64,000 nucleotides of DNA from an uncultured Siphonobacter sp. (GCA_913775095.1 CAJYIW010000019.1:620001-684000), one strand, 5' to 3'. Shown: positions 42,616 through 52,404, numbered from the stretch's first letter. The notes: generated by a model from the letters alone, not told the origin. Numbers and translations are program-made.

Positions 42616-45600
42616 TTAGAATGACAAATTCAGACCTAAAATGAACTGGCGTTGGTTGGGATAAACCCCTTCATCAATACCGAAAGATGTCGTAGTGGCG
42701 AATGACTGGTTGTTACTACCACCAGAACTGTTATTGGTGTTAACCGTCGTTCCAATTTCAGGATCCAAACCAGAGTATTTGGTAATCGTGAAGAGGTTGG
42801 CTGATTGTACATACACCCGCAGCTTCTGTACACCAATTTTCTTCATAGCATCTGCCGGGAAGGTGTAGCCGATCTGAGCGTTCTTCGCACGCAGGTAAGC
42901 ACCCTTTTCTATGTAGTAAGAGTTAGGTACCTGGTTGGTACTGAATGAACCCGTATTTTCCTGAATGGGAGCCTTCGCATTCGTGTGATCCGGCGTCCAG
43001 GAATCGTAGTAGGCGGTGTGGCTTTTCGCCCCAGCAAAACTTGGGTAGAAATCGGTCCACCATCTTACGTTATTCCAGATGTCATTACCCTGTACGCCAT
43101 ACAGGAACATTCCGAAATCGAAGTTTTTGTAGTTCAGGGCAATGTTCAGACCGTAGCTGAATTTAGGGTTAGGATTACCGATGAACGTACGATCCGCATC
43201 CGTTACCCGACCATCCCCGTTTACGTCAGCGTACCGGAAACGACCCACTTTGATGGCGTCCTGATACACTGCCGAAGAGTTTCCGCTGGTTTCACGAGCC
43301 CGGGCATTGGCCTCGTCGATTTCACTTTGCGAATCCCAGAATCCTTCAATTTTGTAGCCAAAGAACTGACCAATTGAATGACCTACGGCATTACGAACGA
43401 TGCTGCTACCATTAAAGCGGCGACCTTCCTGATCAAAATAGCTGGTTCCGTTCGACACTTTCTGAATCTTGTTATCATAGGTCGTCAGCGTTCCCGTTAA
43501 ATTCAGCGTCAGATCACTGGTGATTTTCTTATTCCAGGTAATGGCTAAGTCAATCCCCGAGTTCTTCATGTTCGCGATATTTACGAAAGGAGCACTACCC
43601 TGACCTACAGTACCAGCCAATTCAGGATTGTATAACAGATCCCGCACGTCTTTACGGTAGTAATCCACGGTTACGTCCAGAGCACCTTTAAACAGCGTCG
43701 CGTCGATACCAATGTTGGAGTTAATGTTACGCTCCCATTTGGCATCCGCATTACCGATACGTGAACGCTGCAGACCAAAGGCATTAGTCGTACCACTACC
43801 CGTGATGTCATAGTAAGATTGGCCGCGAATACCACCATAGGTTGTGTACGCGTTGGCAGGATCCACGTTTAACTGGTTACCCATGACCCCATAGCCCCCA
43901 CGAATTTTCAGATCCGTGATCCAGCCCACATTTTTCATGAATTCTTCCTGAGAAATTCTCCAGCCTGCACTGACGGCAGGGAACACACCATATTGGGTAT
44001 TCAGGAATCGCGAAGATCCATCCCGGCGAACCGTAGCACTGACCAGATACTTACCCAAAAGGTTATAATCCACACGACCGATCAAAGAGAACAGAGCATC
44101 TGCATACCGACTACTATAGTTTGTAGGAGTACCAGAGCCCGTCGTCAGGTTAGTGAAGTTAGGATCGAAAGAGAAGTATCCCGTAGTGGTTCCTCCCACG
44201 TTGCGGCCACGGTTGGCATAAGCTTCCGTACCCACCAACACTTTCAGATCATGGGTATTATTAAAGTTATGCGACCAGGTCAGGGTATTGGTCCAGGTCC
44301 AGTTGAATCCAGCAAAGGTGTTTTCCGTATAGGAGTTGATCGTTAAGTTTTCGGCATTCTCGTATTCAGGATAAGCAAATGAATTAAATGCTCCCGTGAA
44401 AATTTCACCCCCGAAACTACTCCGTGCTACGAAATCTTTCAGGATATCTGCCTCAATGTACATATTCCCAAAGAGGCGATTTTGAAGGCCCTTGTTATTA
44501 CGGGCACGCTCCTGAATCGCTACCGGATTTTTAGCATTACCTAACAGACCGCCAAACGAGCCTGCATAATTACCCCGGATATCATAAACCGGAATAATCG
44601 GCTGCATCCGAAACGCCATACCGATGGCACTACCTTCCGTGGACGAGTTGACCCGACGGTTGTCCGTCACGGCAAAGGCCAGGTTTTCGCCTACTCGAAC
44701 TTTATCGCTGATGTTAAACGTACTATTCGAACGAAGGGTATATCGTTTTAAATACGTATTTAACAACGTTCCCTGCTGATTAAAATAGTTCAGAGAAAAC
44801 AGGTAGTTACCTTGGGCACCGCCACCACTTACTGCTACGTTATGACTTTGGATGGTTGCGGGGTTAAAAATCTCATGAAACCAGTCAGTACCTGCTTTGT
44901 TTGCTCTGGTTATTCTTTTAAAATTATTGTAATCCCCGGAGCTTGTATAATTAGGATTTACATAATACGTCGACTCATCTACTGGCGTTTCTCCCGAAAG
45001 AACTTTCTTTCCAAAAGGTAGTATGTACTCAGGAAGCACAGGATTCTGTCCATTACCATATAAATCGTCATCAATTGCATTTGGTGAAGAATTACGTAAG
45101 GCACGGAATTTCAAATTAGCCATGTCCTGAGGAGACAGGATATCCCAAACGTTACCGCTTTTGGGCGTTTGTACGCCAAAATACCCGTCATACGCAATTT
45201 TTATTTTGCCACTACCCTTTTTCGTAGTCAGAATGACCACGCCGTTAGCCGCACGTGAACCGTAAATCGAAGCCGAACCGGCATCTTTCAACACCTGCAT
45301 CGACGCTACGTCGTTCGGGTTGATATCATTGATGTTTTGAGTCGGAACGCCATCGACTACGTACAAAGGAGCGTTGTTACCAAAACTGTTGATACCCCGA
45401 ATCCGGATTTGAGGGGCTTCACCCGGCTGACCCGAACCCAGTACCGTTACCCCGGAAGCACGTCCCTGAAGCTGGCTGGTTACCTGTGGCGAGGGTTGTT
45501 CCGTTAGTTGTGAAACATTAATAACGGATACGGCACCCGTTAAATCCGATTTCTTTTGCGTACCGTAACCTACGACTACCACCTCGCCTAATTCCTGAGA

Positions 45601-46236
45601 GTTCGCAGCCAGAATAACCGTTATACTGGTTTGGTTACTGATTTCTATTTCTTTTGGGCTATAACCCACGGAAGAAACCACCAGCGTTCCCGTTAATTCC
45701 GGAACATTCAATGAGAACTTACCTTCCGCATCCGTGCTTGTACCTGCCGTTGAGTTTTTTAAACGAACCGTTGCTCCCGGAATACCCGCACCTGCCTCAT
45801 CGGTTACTCTACCCGTAATGACTACGGCCGGAATCACCCGGGAAGCACTCGTTCCCGCAGAGTTATGAACGGGAATGTTGGTAATCGTACGACTCAGAAT
45901 GATGTTACCGCCCGATACTTCATAATTCAGATTATAGGGCTGTAATAACTGCACCAGTACCCGATTTAACGATTCATTGGTAACGGAAATCGTTACTTTC
46001 CGACTGGCCTGGATTAACTGTGAGCTATATACAAATTTAACATTGGCAAGACGTTCTACGGTTTTAAGAGCCTCCTTCATGGATTGCCCCTGTATGTTCA
46101 AGGTTACCTTTTTATTAAGGACATCTTGAGCAATCGTGTGATGAGCATAACTCGCCCCCATGAGCGAAGTAGTCAGAACCAGTTGCGTGGCTCCAATCTT
46201 CATGAATGCTAACATCAGCCGTTTATTTTTTTTCAT
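42616..46236 (-). CDS. susC: SusC/RagA-family TonB-dependent receptor with STN domain
   Basis: 1206 residues from the ATG at 46236; an in-frame upstream ATG at 46359 adds 41 residues without signal character and is rejected. Signal peptide about 1-37 (SYAHHTIAQ region), STN secretin/TonB signalling domain (about 44-115, VKFVYSSQLI), carboxypeptidase-regulatory-like domain (about 138-220, ITGRVTDEAGAGIPGATV), plug domain (GYGTQKKSDLTGAVSV onward), then a 22-strand barrel ending in FILGLNLSF. The STN domain fits signal relay to the FecR anti-sigma upstream. Transports a SusD-captured ligand across the outer membrane with TonB energy. Part of the sigma/FecR/SusC/SusD cassette. Confidence 0.93.
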   Translation of the reverse strand: MKKNKRLMLAFMKIGATQLVLTTSLMGASYAHHTIAQDVLNKKVTLNIQGQSMKEALKTVERLANVKFVYSSQLIQASRKVTISVTNESLNRVLVQLLQPYNLNYEVSGGNIILSRTITNIPVHNSAGTSASRVIPAVVITGRVTDEAGAGIPGATVRLKNSTAGTSTDAEGKFSLNVPELTGTLVVSSVGYSPKEIEISNQTSITVILAANSQELGEVVVVGYGTQKKSDLTGAVSVINVSQLTEQPSPQVTSQLQGRASGVTVLGSGQPGEAPQIRIRGINSFGNNAPLYVVDGVPTQNINDINPNDVASMQVLKDAGSASIYGSRAANGVVILTTKKGSGKIKIAYDGYFGVQTPKSGNVWDILSPQDMANLKFRALRNSSPNAIDDDLYGNGQNPVLPEYILPFGKKVLSGETPVDESTYYVNPNYTSSGDYNNFKRITRANKAGTDWFHEIFNPATIQSHNVAVSGGGAQGNYLFSLNYFNQQGTLLNTYLKRYTLRSNSTFNISDKVRVGENLAFAVTDNRRVNSSTEGSAIGMAFRMQPIIPVYDIRGNYAGSFGGLLGNAKNPVAIQERARNNKGLQNRLFGNMYIEADILKDFVARSSFGGEIFTGAFNSFAYPEYENAENLTINSYTENTFAGFNWTWTNTLTWSHNFNNTHDLKVLVGTEAYANRGRNVGGTTTGYFSFDPNFTNLTTGSGTPTNYSSRYADALFSLIGRVDYNLLGKYLVSATVRRDGSSRFLNTQYGVFPAVSAGWRISQEEFMKNVGWITDLKIRGGYGVMGNQLNVDPANAYTTYGGIRGQSYYDITGSGTTNAFGLQRSRIGNADAKWERNINSNIGIDATLFKGALDVTVDYYRKDVRDLLYNPELAGTVGQGSAPFVNIANMKNSGIDLAITWNKKITSDLTLNLTGTLTTYDNKIQKVSNGTSYFDQEGRRFNGSSIVRNAVGHSIGQFFGYKIEGFWDSQSEIDEANARARETSGNSSAVYQDAIKVGRFRYADVNGDGRVTDADRTFIGNPNPKFSYGLNIALNYKNFDFGMFLYGVQGNDIWNNVRWWTDFYPSFAGAKSHTAYYDSWTPDHTNAKAPIQENTGSFSTNQVPNSYYIEKGAYLRAKNAQIGYTFPADAMKKIGVQKLRVYVQSANLFTITKYSGLDPEIGTTVNTNNSSGGSNNQSFATTTSFGIDEGVYPNQRQFILGLNLSF

Positions 46237-46338
46237 ACCTTTGAGTTGTTTTGTTGAAATGCGATTCGACAAAAAGAATCCACGGGCAACTCTTCGGAAG
46301 TTGCTGTTCACCTGGCAGTGAGAAGTGGAGAAGATTAC

Positions 46339-46367
46339 AGTCGGCGGTGCTGGTAACACTGCCGATT
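46339..46367 (-). other. Hairpin in the leader upstream of susC
   Basis: TCGGCGGTG (46341-46349) pairs with CACTGCCGA (46357-46365) with one G-T wobble and a 7-nt loop, about 100 bp upstream of the susC ATG. On the minus strand it has no downstream T-run, so it is more likely a leader RNA structure than a terminator of fecR. Confidence 0.45.
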
Positions 46368-46464
46368 TTTTGTACTAGGGCAGTCAAATTTTATTTCATA
46401 GGCAATAGAAGCAGGGTTTGTTATAGAGTTAATTAATGGTATTAGGTAATTGGTCGTAATTCTT

Positions 46465-47547
46465 TCAGCATCCCCGGCCGTACACGATGATTTGTCCATC
46501 CAGCACTTCGTACCTCGCCTCTACGGCTTTACAAATAATCGTTAGCATTTCAAACAGGGGTCGATTGCTGAACGATGCCGTCAGGGGGCACCGGGCCATC
46601 GTTTCTTCGTCGTATATAATCCGCACGCCGTAGGCTTTTTCCAGTTTCATGAAAACCTCCATTAATGAGGCTTCCGAAAAATCGAAGGTAGCCACCTGTG
46701 CGTTTTTCTGAATCAAGCGGGGTTTCGTGACAATTCCCTTTAATAAGCGGGAATCTCCCTGGCGATGCTCTACCTGCTGGTTGGGGGTTAATACTACCGC
46801 TAACTGCTCGGCATTTTTAGTCTCTCTGGTATCAGGTCCGTTTCTTGAAAAAACGGAAACTTTTCCCGTCATAACGGCCACGCTGGCTTTTTCGCCTCCG
46901 GGCTGGGCATTCACAACAAAACTGGTTCCTAAGACCTTCGTTACCAAATCATTGGCGTATACATAAAAAGGCCGATCCGGGTTTTTAGTCACTTCGAAGA
47001 AGGCCTCCCCTTCCAGATATACTACCCGCTTCTGAGCGGCAAACCGGGGGTCAAAACTGATTTTAGCACCGGGCTTCAGAACGACCGAACTATGGTCAGG
47101 CAAGCGAATAAAAATGGAACCATCCGTTGCGTTCTTCCGCTCCGTGAGAGGCTTTTCGCTACAGGAAATCAGTTGTTGGTAGGCACTCTTCCGCGTGCCA
47201 TTTTTTTTTAGGTAAACCCCTGCAACCACTCCAACTCCCATGAGCAGAAAAATACCCGCGGCTATTCGATACAGTGGCCAGCGGCGGACGCTTCGCGGCG
47301 GTTGCATGCGTTGCTGCATATCAAAAATCAGATCTTCAACTTCGTGATCTTTGATCTGCTTTCCTGGCTTTATTTGAATGGACTGAAAAAGTAAGCGTGC
47401 TTCATGGACGAGTTCTTGTTTAAAAGGGTTTTGTCTAAGCCATTCTTCCCATTGTTCTGACGACTCATTATCTACGCCGCGTATCCAATCTGCAAAAGAT
47501 TCGTCGGCCAGGAAATCTTCTATTTCGTAATGATTATAATTTTTCAT
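46465..47547 (-). CDS. FecR-family anti-sigma factor
   Basis: 360 residues. Cytoplasmic N-terminal part (about 1-88), one transmembrane helix (about 94-116, LYRIAAGIFLLMGVGVV), then the periplasmic FecR domain (about 150-260): DGSIFIRLPDHSSVVLKPG, VYLEGEAFFEVTKNPDRPFY and VKVLGTSFVV-like TKVLGTSFVVNA. The C-terminal part (about 280-360, DFSEASLMEVFMKLEKAYG and ADGQI-like LDGQIIVYG) resembles an STN/DUF4974 domain that contacts the receptor. It would hold the upstream ECF sigma factor until the SusC STN domain signals ligand. 157 bp after the sigma gene. Confidence 0.92.
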   Translation of the reverse strand: MKNYNHYEIEDFLADESFADWIRGVDNESSEQWEEWLRQNPFKQELVHEARLLFQSIQIKPGKQIKDHEVEDLIFDMQQRMQPPRSVRRWPLYRIAAGIFLLMGVGVVAGVYLKKNGTRKSAYQQLISCSEKPLTERKNATDGSIFIRLPDHSSVVLKPGAKISFDPRFAAQKRVVYLEGEAFFEVTKNPDRPFYVYANDLVTKVLGTSFVVNAQPGGEKASVAVMTGKVSVFSRNGPDTRETKNAEQLAVVLTPNQQVEHRQGDSRLLKGIVTKPRLIQKNAQVATFDFSEASLMEVFMKLEKAYGVRIIYDEETMARCPLTASFSNRPLFEMLTIICKAVEARYEVLDGQIIVYGRGC

Positions 47548-47704
47548 TGATTCAATAGAATTATTTACCCGTCTTTGTCAGTATTATGCACCGTTTCAAA
47601 AAATCTACTGATCAAAATGTAAAAAAATATAAAAAAAGTTACAAAAAATAAACATCAAAAAGTAAGTGTCTAATTATCAGACCGTTACAAATAAAGAAAA
47701 TGTA

Positions 47705-48322
47705 TTAAAAAATGGAGGCAATGAAAGCCCCGAGGCTAAGAAGAAGTGCGGTGTACGAGCAGGAAGTATGCCAGTTTTTACGTAGCCGCAGGATGGCTTC
47801 ATGCAGCAGATTATAAACCGACTGGCGGTTCATATTCATGACTTTCGCAATATCATCGTGATTGAGTTCTTCGTAGAATTTCAGGTACAGAATCTCTTTC
47901 TGACGTTTGGGAAGGGTATTCAGTACTTTTTCCAGTTTTTCTTTATTCTCAGCCCTCTGCTGTTGATCAATGAGCTGATTTTCAATGGAAAATTCTACTG
48001 AAAATGGCATTTCCTCTTCCAGATTCTCAAACCGACTCCACTTCCCCTGTTCCCGGAAAATCCGAAGTCGTAAGGCTTTAAATAGGTAGGGCTTTACTGA
48101 AGCGGTCTGGCTGATCGAGGAACGATGCTCCCACAGGTCAAAGTAGACGTCCTGCATACAGTCTTTCACGAGATCACTATTGGACGTGAGTCGACTGCCG
48201 TAGCGGAACATCAGCCGGGCGTATCGCCTCATCAGGTTTGAAAAAGCATCAGCATCCCCCTCCCGGAATTGGTTCCACAGCTCCTGATCCAGATGCAATG
48301 ATGATTTTTCTGAGGAAAACAT
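47705..48322 (-). CDS. ECF RNA polymerase sigma factor with hydrophobic C-terminal tail
   Basis: 205 residues. Region 2 (about 20-90): MRRYARLMFRYGSRL, LVKDCMQDVYFDLWE; region 4 (about 125-185): LPKRQKEILYLKFYEELNHD and MNMNRQSVYNLLHEAILRLR with the helix-turn-helix. Beyond region 4 it ends in a hydrophobic stretch (SYTALLLSLGAFIASIF), which could be a membrane-associated tail, as seen in many Bacteroidota FecI-like sigma factors. It likely drives susC/susD after FecR release. First gene of the cassette. Confidence 0.93.
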   Translation of the reverse strand: MFSSEKSSLHLDQELWNQFREGDADAFSNLMRRYARLMFRYGSRLTSNSDLVKDCMQDVYFDLWEHRSSISQTASVKPYLFKALRLRIFREQGKWSRFENLEEEMPFSVEFSIENQLIDQQQRAENKEKLEKVLNTLPKRQKEILYLKFYEELNHDDIAKVMNMNRQSVYNLLHEAILRLRKNWHTSCSYTALLLSLGAFIASIF

Positions 48323-48707
48323 TCCGTATTATTTCGGTTAAGAACTGAACAAAAGTAATTTTTTCTATGAATCTATGTATATAAATTAATTATAAAACGA
48401 ATTATTTTTTTTGTCTTAATTCAAGAGAGAATGCGTTAAAATGACACGATACGCCTACAAGATCGTATTTTTCTGATACATCAGGTTTTATCTGGTACAA
48501 TCTACTTACACCTCAGAACTTTTAGTAAGCTTAATATTGAAGAAATCATCCATTGAACGAACCCTTATCAATATACGTAACACATATTTTAGTAATTATT
48601 ACCTTAAAAGTTCCTGGTCTGCTGATAACCTCATTAAAGTTTAAGACCTTTGTTGCATTCAAATAAAGCATGAGCCGGAAAGTTTTCTTTCCATTTGATA
48701 TATTTTC
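48323..48707. other. A/T-rich divergent intergenic region
   Basis: 385 bp with no gene. It separates the divergent sigma factor and CvfB-like genes and must hold both promoters. A TAnnTTTG match on the minus strand lies at 48350-48357 (TACTTTTG), 27 bp before the sigma ATG. On the plus strand a partial match (GACCTTTG) lies near 48645. No palindrome of note was seen. Confidence 0.5.
48350..48357 (-). promoter_or_regulatory. Possible -7 promoter element of the ECF sigma gene
   Basis: Reads TACTTTTG on the minus strand, an exact TAnnTTTG match. The -33 element is not evident at the expected distance. Confidence 0.35.
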
Positions 48708-49538
48708 ATGATTACTGTAGGAAAAAAAAATACCCTTACCGCCCTTCGAATGACCAGTGTTGGTATGTTCATGGGCAATGGTGAAGACGAAATTCTGTTA
48801 CCGAATAAATACATTCCGGAAGGTCTGGAAGAAGGAGATGCTCTGGAGGTCTTCATTTACCGCGATTCTGAGGATCGCCTGATTGCTACGACCCTGCAAC
48901 CCAAACTGGAGCTGTATGAGTTTGGCTCGCTGACGGTAACATCCGTTAGTAAGTTCGGAGCCTTTCTGGACTGGGGACTGGAGAAAGATCTGCTGGTTCC
49001 TTTCAGTGAGCAAACTCACCCGCTTCAGGAAGGCGAGTCAGTGGTGGTAGGATTGGTGCCTGACGTGGAAACGGACCGTCTGATTGGGACCTGCAAAGTG
49101 GGTCAGTACCTGGAGTACGATCGCATTCCCTTTGCTCCCGGTGACGAAGTAGAGTGTCTGATTTATGAACGCAGCGACCTGGGCTATAATGCCATCATCG
49201 ATAACCACTACCGGGGCCTTTTCTATTACAATGAGGTATTTCAGCCTCTGACCATTGGTGCTAAAGTAAAAGCGTACATCAAGCAGGTTCGGGTGGACAA
49301 GTCTATTGATTTGTCGCTTCAGCCCCAGGGGTATTATCAGAGTGTGGACATTAATACGGATAAAATCCTTCAGAAATTGGCAGAACAGAACGGATTTCTG
49401 GCCCTGACGGATCACAGCGATCCAGCCCTGATTTACGCTACGCTGGAAATGAGCAAGAAAGCGTTCAAAAAAGCCATTGGAGCTTTGTACCGCGAACGGG
49501 TGATTCGTCTGGAAGAGGACGGTATCTATCGAAACTAG
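48708..49538 (+). CDS. CvfB/YitL-like S1 RNA-binding protein
   Basis: 276 residues: three S1-type OB folds followed by a winged-helix-like C-terminus. Residues 1-65 form a first S1-like domain, 70-135 a second (SVSKFGAFLDWGLEKDLLVP is the clear S1 signature) and 140-210 a third (GLFYYNEVF, VDKSIDLSLQP). The end (about 220-276, ILQKLAEQNGFLALTDHSDP, MSKKAFKKAIGALYRE) fits the CvfB C-terminal domain. CvfB affects virulence-gene expression in Staphylococcus through RNA binding; the role here is unknown. Monocistronic. Confidence 0.88.
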   Translation: MITVGKKNTLTALRMTSVGMFMGNGEDEILLPNKYIPEGLEEGDALEVFIYRDSEDRLIATTLQPKLELYEFGSLTVTSVSKFGAFLDWGLEKDLLVPFSEQTHPLQEGESVVVGLVPDVETDRLIGTCKVGQYLEYDRIPFAPGDEVECLIYERSDLGYNAIIDNHYRGLFYYNEVFQPLTIGAKVKAYIKQVRVDKSIDLSLQPQGYYQSVDINTDKILQKLAEQNGFLALTDHSDPALIYATLEMSKKAFKKAIGALYRERVIRLEEDGIYRN

Positions 49539-49549
49539 ACGGCCATAAA

Positions 49550-49581
49550 AACTTCCCGAAAGTTGAAACTCTCGGGAAGTT
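49550..49581. terminator. Terminator between cvfB-like and GH78 genes
   Basis: Stem AACTTCCCGA (49550-49559) / TCGGGAAGTT (49572-49581) with a 12-nt loop. On the minus strand it is followed by a T-run, so it best serves the rhamnosidase gene. Confidence 0.78.
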
Positions 49582-49600
49582 AGTTCCTGACGCACGTATG

Positions 49601-52249
49601 CTATTCTTCAATCTGAAACGTGTAGGTGCCAGCCATTAATCGGAAGCCCTGCTTGCTGTCCGTGCCGACGATCGGCATTCCATCCAGCTTGACTTTTTTG
49701 GAATTAATGAAAACGGAGGCCGTAGAATTGGCGGGAACCGTGACTTGATAATCCACCGTCTTGCCGGATCGTTTCCAGGAAGAAACGATTTTTCCATAAG
49801 GGCCCTCGTGTTCGGCTTCAAACTGATTCAGATTCTTCACGAAATTAGGTCGGAACCAGACGTTCTGAAAGCCCGGATTCTCGGGGTCTGGTTTGATTCC
49901 TCCCAATCCTTTATAAATCCAGGCACCAATTTCACCGAACATGATGTGATTCAGCGAAATATCCGACTTGGCCTGGATGTCCCAGTTTTCGTAAAGCGTC
50001 GTAGCTCCGTTTTTAATCCACCAGCCCCAGGAAGGATAGGTTTCTTTAGCGGCCAGCGTGTAGGCCACATCCGCGTAACCGTTTTCGCTCAGAGCGTTCA
50101 GTATCGCCTTCGTACCCAGCAATCCTACGTCCAGGCTGTTTCCATCTGCCTCTACCCGCTTCGCCAGCACAGTAGCGACTTTACTTTTCAAATGATCCGG
50201 CACCAGACCCCATTGCAAGGGCACCGCCTGCTCGGTTTGTAAGCCTGAGCCGTAAACGCCCGTTTCTTTGTTTAGATACTTGTTATTAATGGCTTCCTGA
50301 ATCTTTTTGGCTAAAGCCGCGTATAACTGCTGCTCGGCTGGTTTATTAAGAAGGCCCGCCGCATTGGCGACGATGGTCGCATCGACAAAATAATAGATAC
50401 TGGAGGTTAATTCTACGGGAGATTGGGATTTTACGGGAATCCAGTCGCCTAAGCCCCAGCTGGTTAATCCATTCGGGGACATTTCCGTGATGTGATCCAC
50501 GTAACGTTTCATGTTATCGTAGTTATCGGCCAGTGGCTTTTTATCGCCATAGAAAAGATACAGATTCCAGGGTATGATGGCAATCGTACTGGTCCAGTCG
50601 GGACCATTGGCCCAGTCGTAGCCCCAGCCACTGGTCGGAACAATGGCGGGTAATACCCCATTGGGTTGCTGTTCGTCGCGGTGATCCGCCAGCCATTTTT
50701 CGTAAATGGTAATGGCGTCGTAGCTGTACAGACCCGTTTCAATCGCAATCTGTCCGTCGCCCGTCCAGCCGTTTTTTTCCCGTTGCGGGCAATCCGTCGG
50801 GTAACCGAAGAGGTTAGACAAATAGGAGTTATTGGTGGCCCACCAGAGTTTGTCCAGCGTGGGATTCGAGGATTTAACCTTTCCTACCGGCGGCACATCA
50901 CTGTGCATGAAATAGGCCGTCAGGTTCGCTGGGGTTAACTCCAGTTCTCTGTTTCTGGAAGTTACCTCTACAAACTGAAATCCTTTATAATTGAATTTAG
51001 GCATGAACTCGTCATCCCGCCCACTCAGCGTTACCACATCCACCTGAAAGGGATCCGTATTATCCGTAGGCCGGTAATGAGCGTCGATGTTTGAAAGGTC
51101 TACCCGCCCGTTCTCCTGTAAACGTTCTCCGTGTTTCAACCGAACCATGGTTCCGGCATCGCCTTTCAGTTTCAGTTCGGTTACTCCGGAAATGTTTCTG
51201 CCAAAATCATACACCCAGGTGGTATCGTCCAGACGAACCATACTCATAGGCCGGAGTGTTTCGACGTTTCGAATGGGGTGCAACGCCTGAGCTACAATAT
51301 TTTTGGAAGGAGCCGGACGATTGACCGCATTTTTCCACTTGGAATCGTCGAAAGCTGCGGTACTCCAGCCGACCTGTTCTTTCCGGGCATCGTAATGCTC
51401 GGCGGTATAAATGCTATTAAAGATAACGGGACTCAAATCCGTTTTCCAGGATGCATCGCTGGTAATGGTCTCCGTGGTTCCGTCGTCATACGTTACCCGC
51501 ACATCCAGGCAAAAGGAAGGGCGGCTTCGCCAGGGAGCCTGATGGAAATACCAGACCGCCGTTGACTGATGGTTATACCAGCCATTGCCCAGTAAAACAC
51601 CAATGGCATTCGTTCCCTGCTGAAGCTGTTTCGTTACATCGTACGTTACATAAAGTGTCCGCCGGTCAAAACGCGTGTACATGGGATCCAGTCGATGATT
51701 ACCGATTTTCTGGCCGTTTACGTAAAGCTCGTACAAACCTGCCGCTGCCACGTAAGCCCGGGCCGAGCGAATGCGTTTAGCCGCCTGGAATCCTTTACGA
51801 AAATAAGGGGCGGGTTTGAGGGTAATGTCCCGGGAATCCGAAATCCAGGAGCCTTTCCAGTTCAGCTGATCCATATGGCCCGTTTCAAAACTGGCTACTT
51901 TGCTGAGTCCGGAAGGTTTTCCGTCCTGATCCCAGGTCTGAATGGCCCAGTAGTATTTCGTATAGGGCTTGAGAACTGAACCTTCGTAGGTTATCAAATT
52001 TTTGTGAAAGGTAACTTTAGCCGTTTTCCAGACTTCGCCTTTCTGAACCTGAGCCGAATCCGTGCTGACAAACAACTGATAAGCCGTTTGGCGGGCTCCT
52101 TTCCGGTTATCTTCAGATTGCCAGGTTAAGCGGGGATGGGGCGTGTCAATACCGAGTGGATTGATCAGATACTCGGTCTGAAGTTTGGTGGGTTGGGCAA
52201 TCAGCGAATGAGAGGCCAGAAAAACTAAAGGAACTAAAATTGCTTTCAT
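49601..52249 (-). CDS. Secreted alpha-L-rhamnosidase, GH78
   Basis: 882 residues from the ATG at 52249 (an in-frame ATG 27 bp upstream spoils the signal peptide). Signal peptide about 1-19 (SHSLIAQ). N-terminal Bac_rhamnosid_N and beta domains (about 20-450) lead to the (alpha/alpha)6 catalytic domain. The motif DCPQREKNGWTGDGQ (486-500) holds D486, E491 and D498, matching the acidic residues of characterised GH78 enzymes; E491 is the probable general acid. ANGPDWTS and NGATTLYENWD continue the active site. Releases terminal L-rhamnose from rhamnogalacturonan or flavonoid glycosides. It is 1.3 kb from the ECF sigma gene, on the same strand, and may serve the same uptake locus. Confidence 0.93.
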   Translation of the reverse strand: MKAILVPLVFLASHSLIAQPTKLQTEYLINPLGIDTPHPRLTWQSEDNRKGARQTAYQLFVSTDSAQVQKGEVWKTAKVTFHKNLITYEGSVLKPYTKYYWAIQTWDQDGKPSGLSKVASFETGHMDQLNWKGSWISDSRDITLKPAPYFRKGFQAAKRIRSARAYVAAAGLYELYVNGQKIGNHRLDPMYTRFDRRTLYVTYDVTKQLQQGTNAIGVLLGNGWYNHQSTAVWYFHQAPWRSRPSFCLDVRVTYDDGTTETITSDASWKTDLSPVIFNSIYTAEHYDARKEQVGWSTAAFDDSKWKNAVNRPAPSKNIVAQALHPIRNVETLRPMSMVRLDDTTWVYDFGRNISGVTELKLKGDAGTMVRLKHGERLQENGRVDLSNIDAHYRPTDNTDPFQVDVVTLSGRDDEFMPKFNYKGFQFVEVTSRNRELELTPANLTAYFMHSDVPPVGKVKSSNPTLDKLWWATNNSYLSNLFGYPTDCPQREKNGWTGDGQIAIETGLYSYDAITIYEKWLADHRDEQQPNGVLPAIVPTSGWGYDWANGPDWTSTIAIIPWNLYLFYGDKKPLADNYDNMKRYVDHITEMSPNGLTSWGLGDWIPVKSQSPVELTSSIYYFVDATIVANAAGLLNKPAEQQLYAALAKKIQEAINNKYLNKETGVYGSGLQTEQAVPLQWGLVPDHLKSKVATVLAKRVEADGNSLDVGLLGTKAILNALSENGYADVAYTLAAKETYPSWGWWIKNGATTLYENWDIQAKSDISLNHIMFGEIGAWIYKGLGGIKPDPENPGFQNVWFRPNFVKNLNQFEAEHEGPYGKIVSSWKRSGKTVDYQVTVPANSTASVFINSKKVKLDGMPIVGTDSKQGFRLMAGTYTFQIEE

Positions 52250-52330
52250 AGGTAAGAGATCAAGAGAATGCCGCAAAATAATGGATTTTCAGCGGTTAAT
52301 CCTGCAAAAAATGCATAGTCACTACAAGGA

Positions 52331-52359
52331 AAAAGCCAAAGGGTTGTCCTCTGGCTTTT
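52331..52359 (-). terminator. Terminator of the small lipoprotein gene
   Basis: AAAAGCCA (52331-52338) / TGGCTTTT (52352-52359) with a partly paired GGG/CCT interior, 46 bp past the minus-strand stop; T-run on the minus strand. Confidence 0.7.
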
Positions 52360-52404
52360 CATTCATCATTCGTATTTCGTTAATAGGTTCCGAGAAGTCC
52401 TGAG

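Noticed and set aside
46237-46359. N-terminal extension of SusC from an ATG at 46359
   Set aside because: The added 41 residues lack signal character and the next ATG (46236) gives a proper signal peptide; the extension also spans the leader hairpin.
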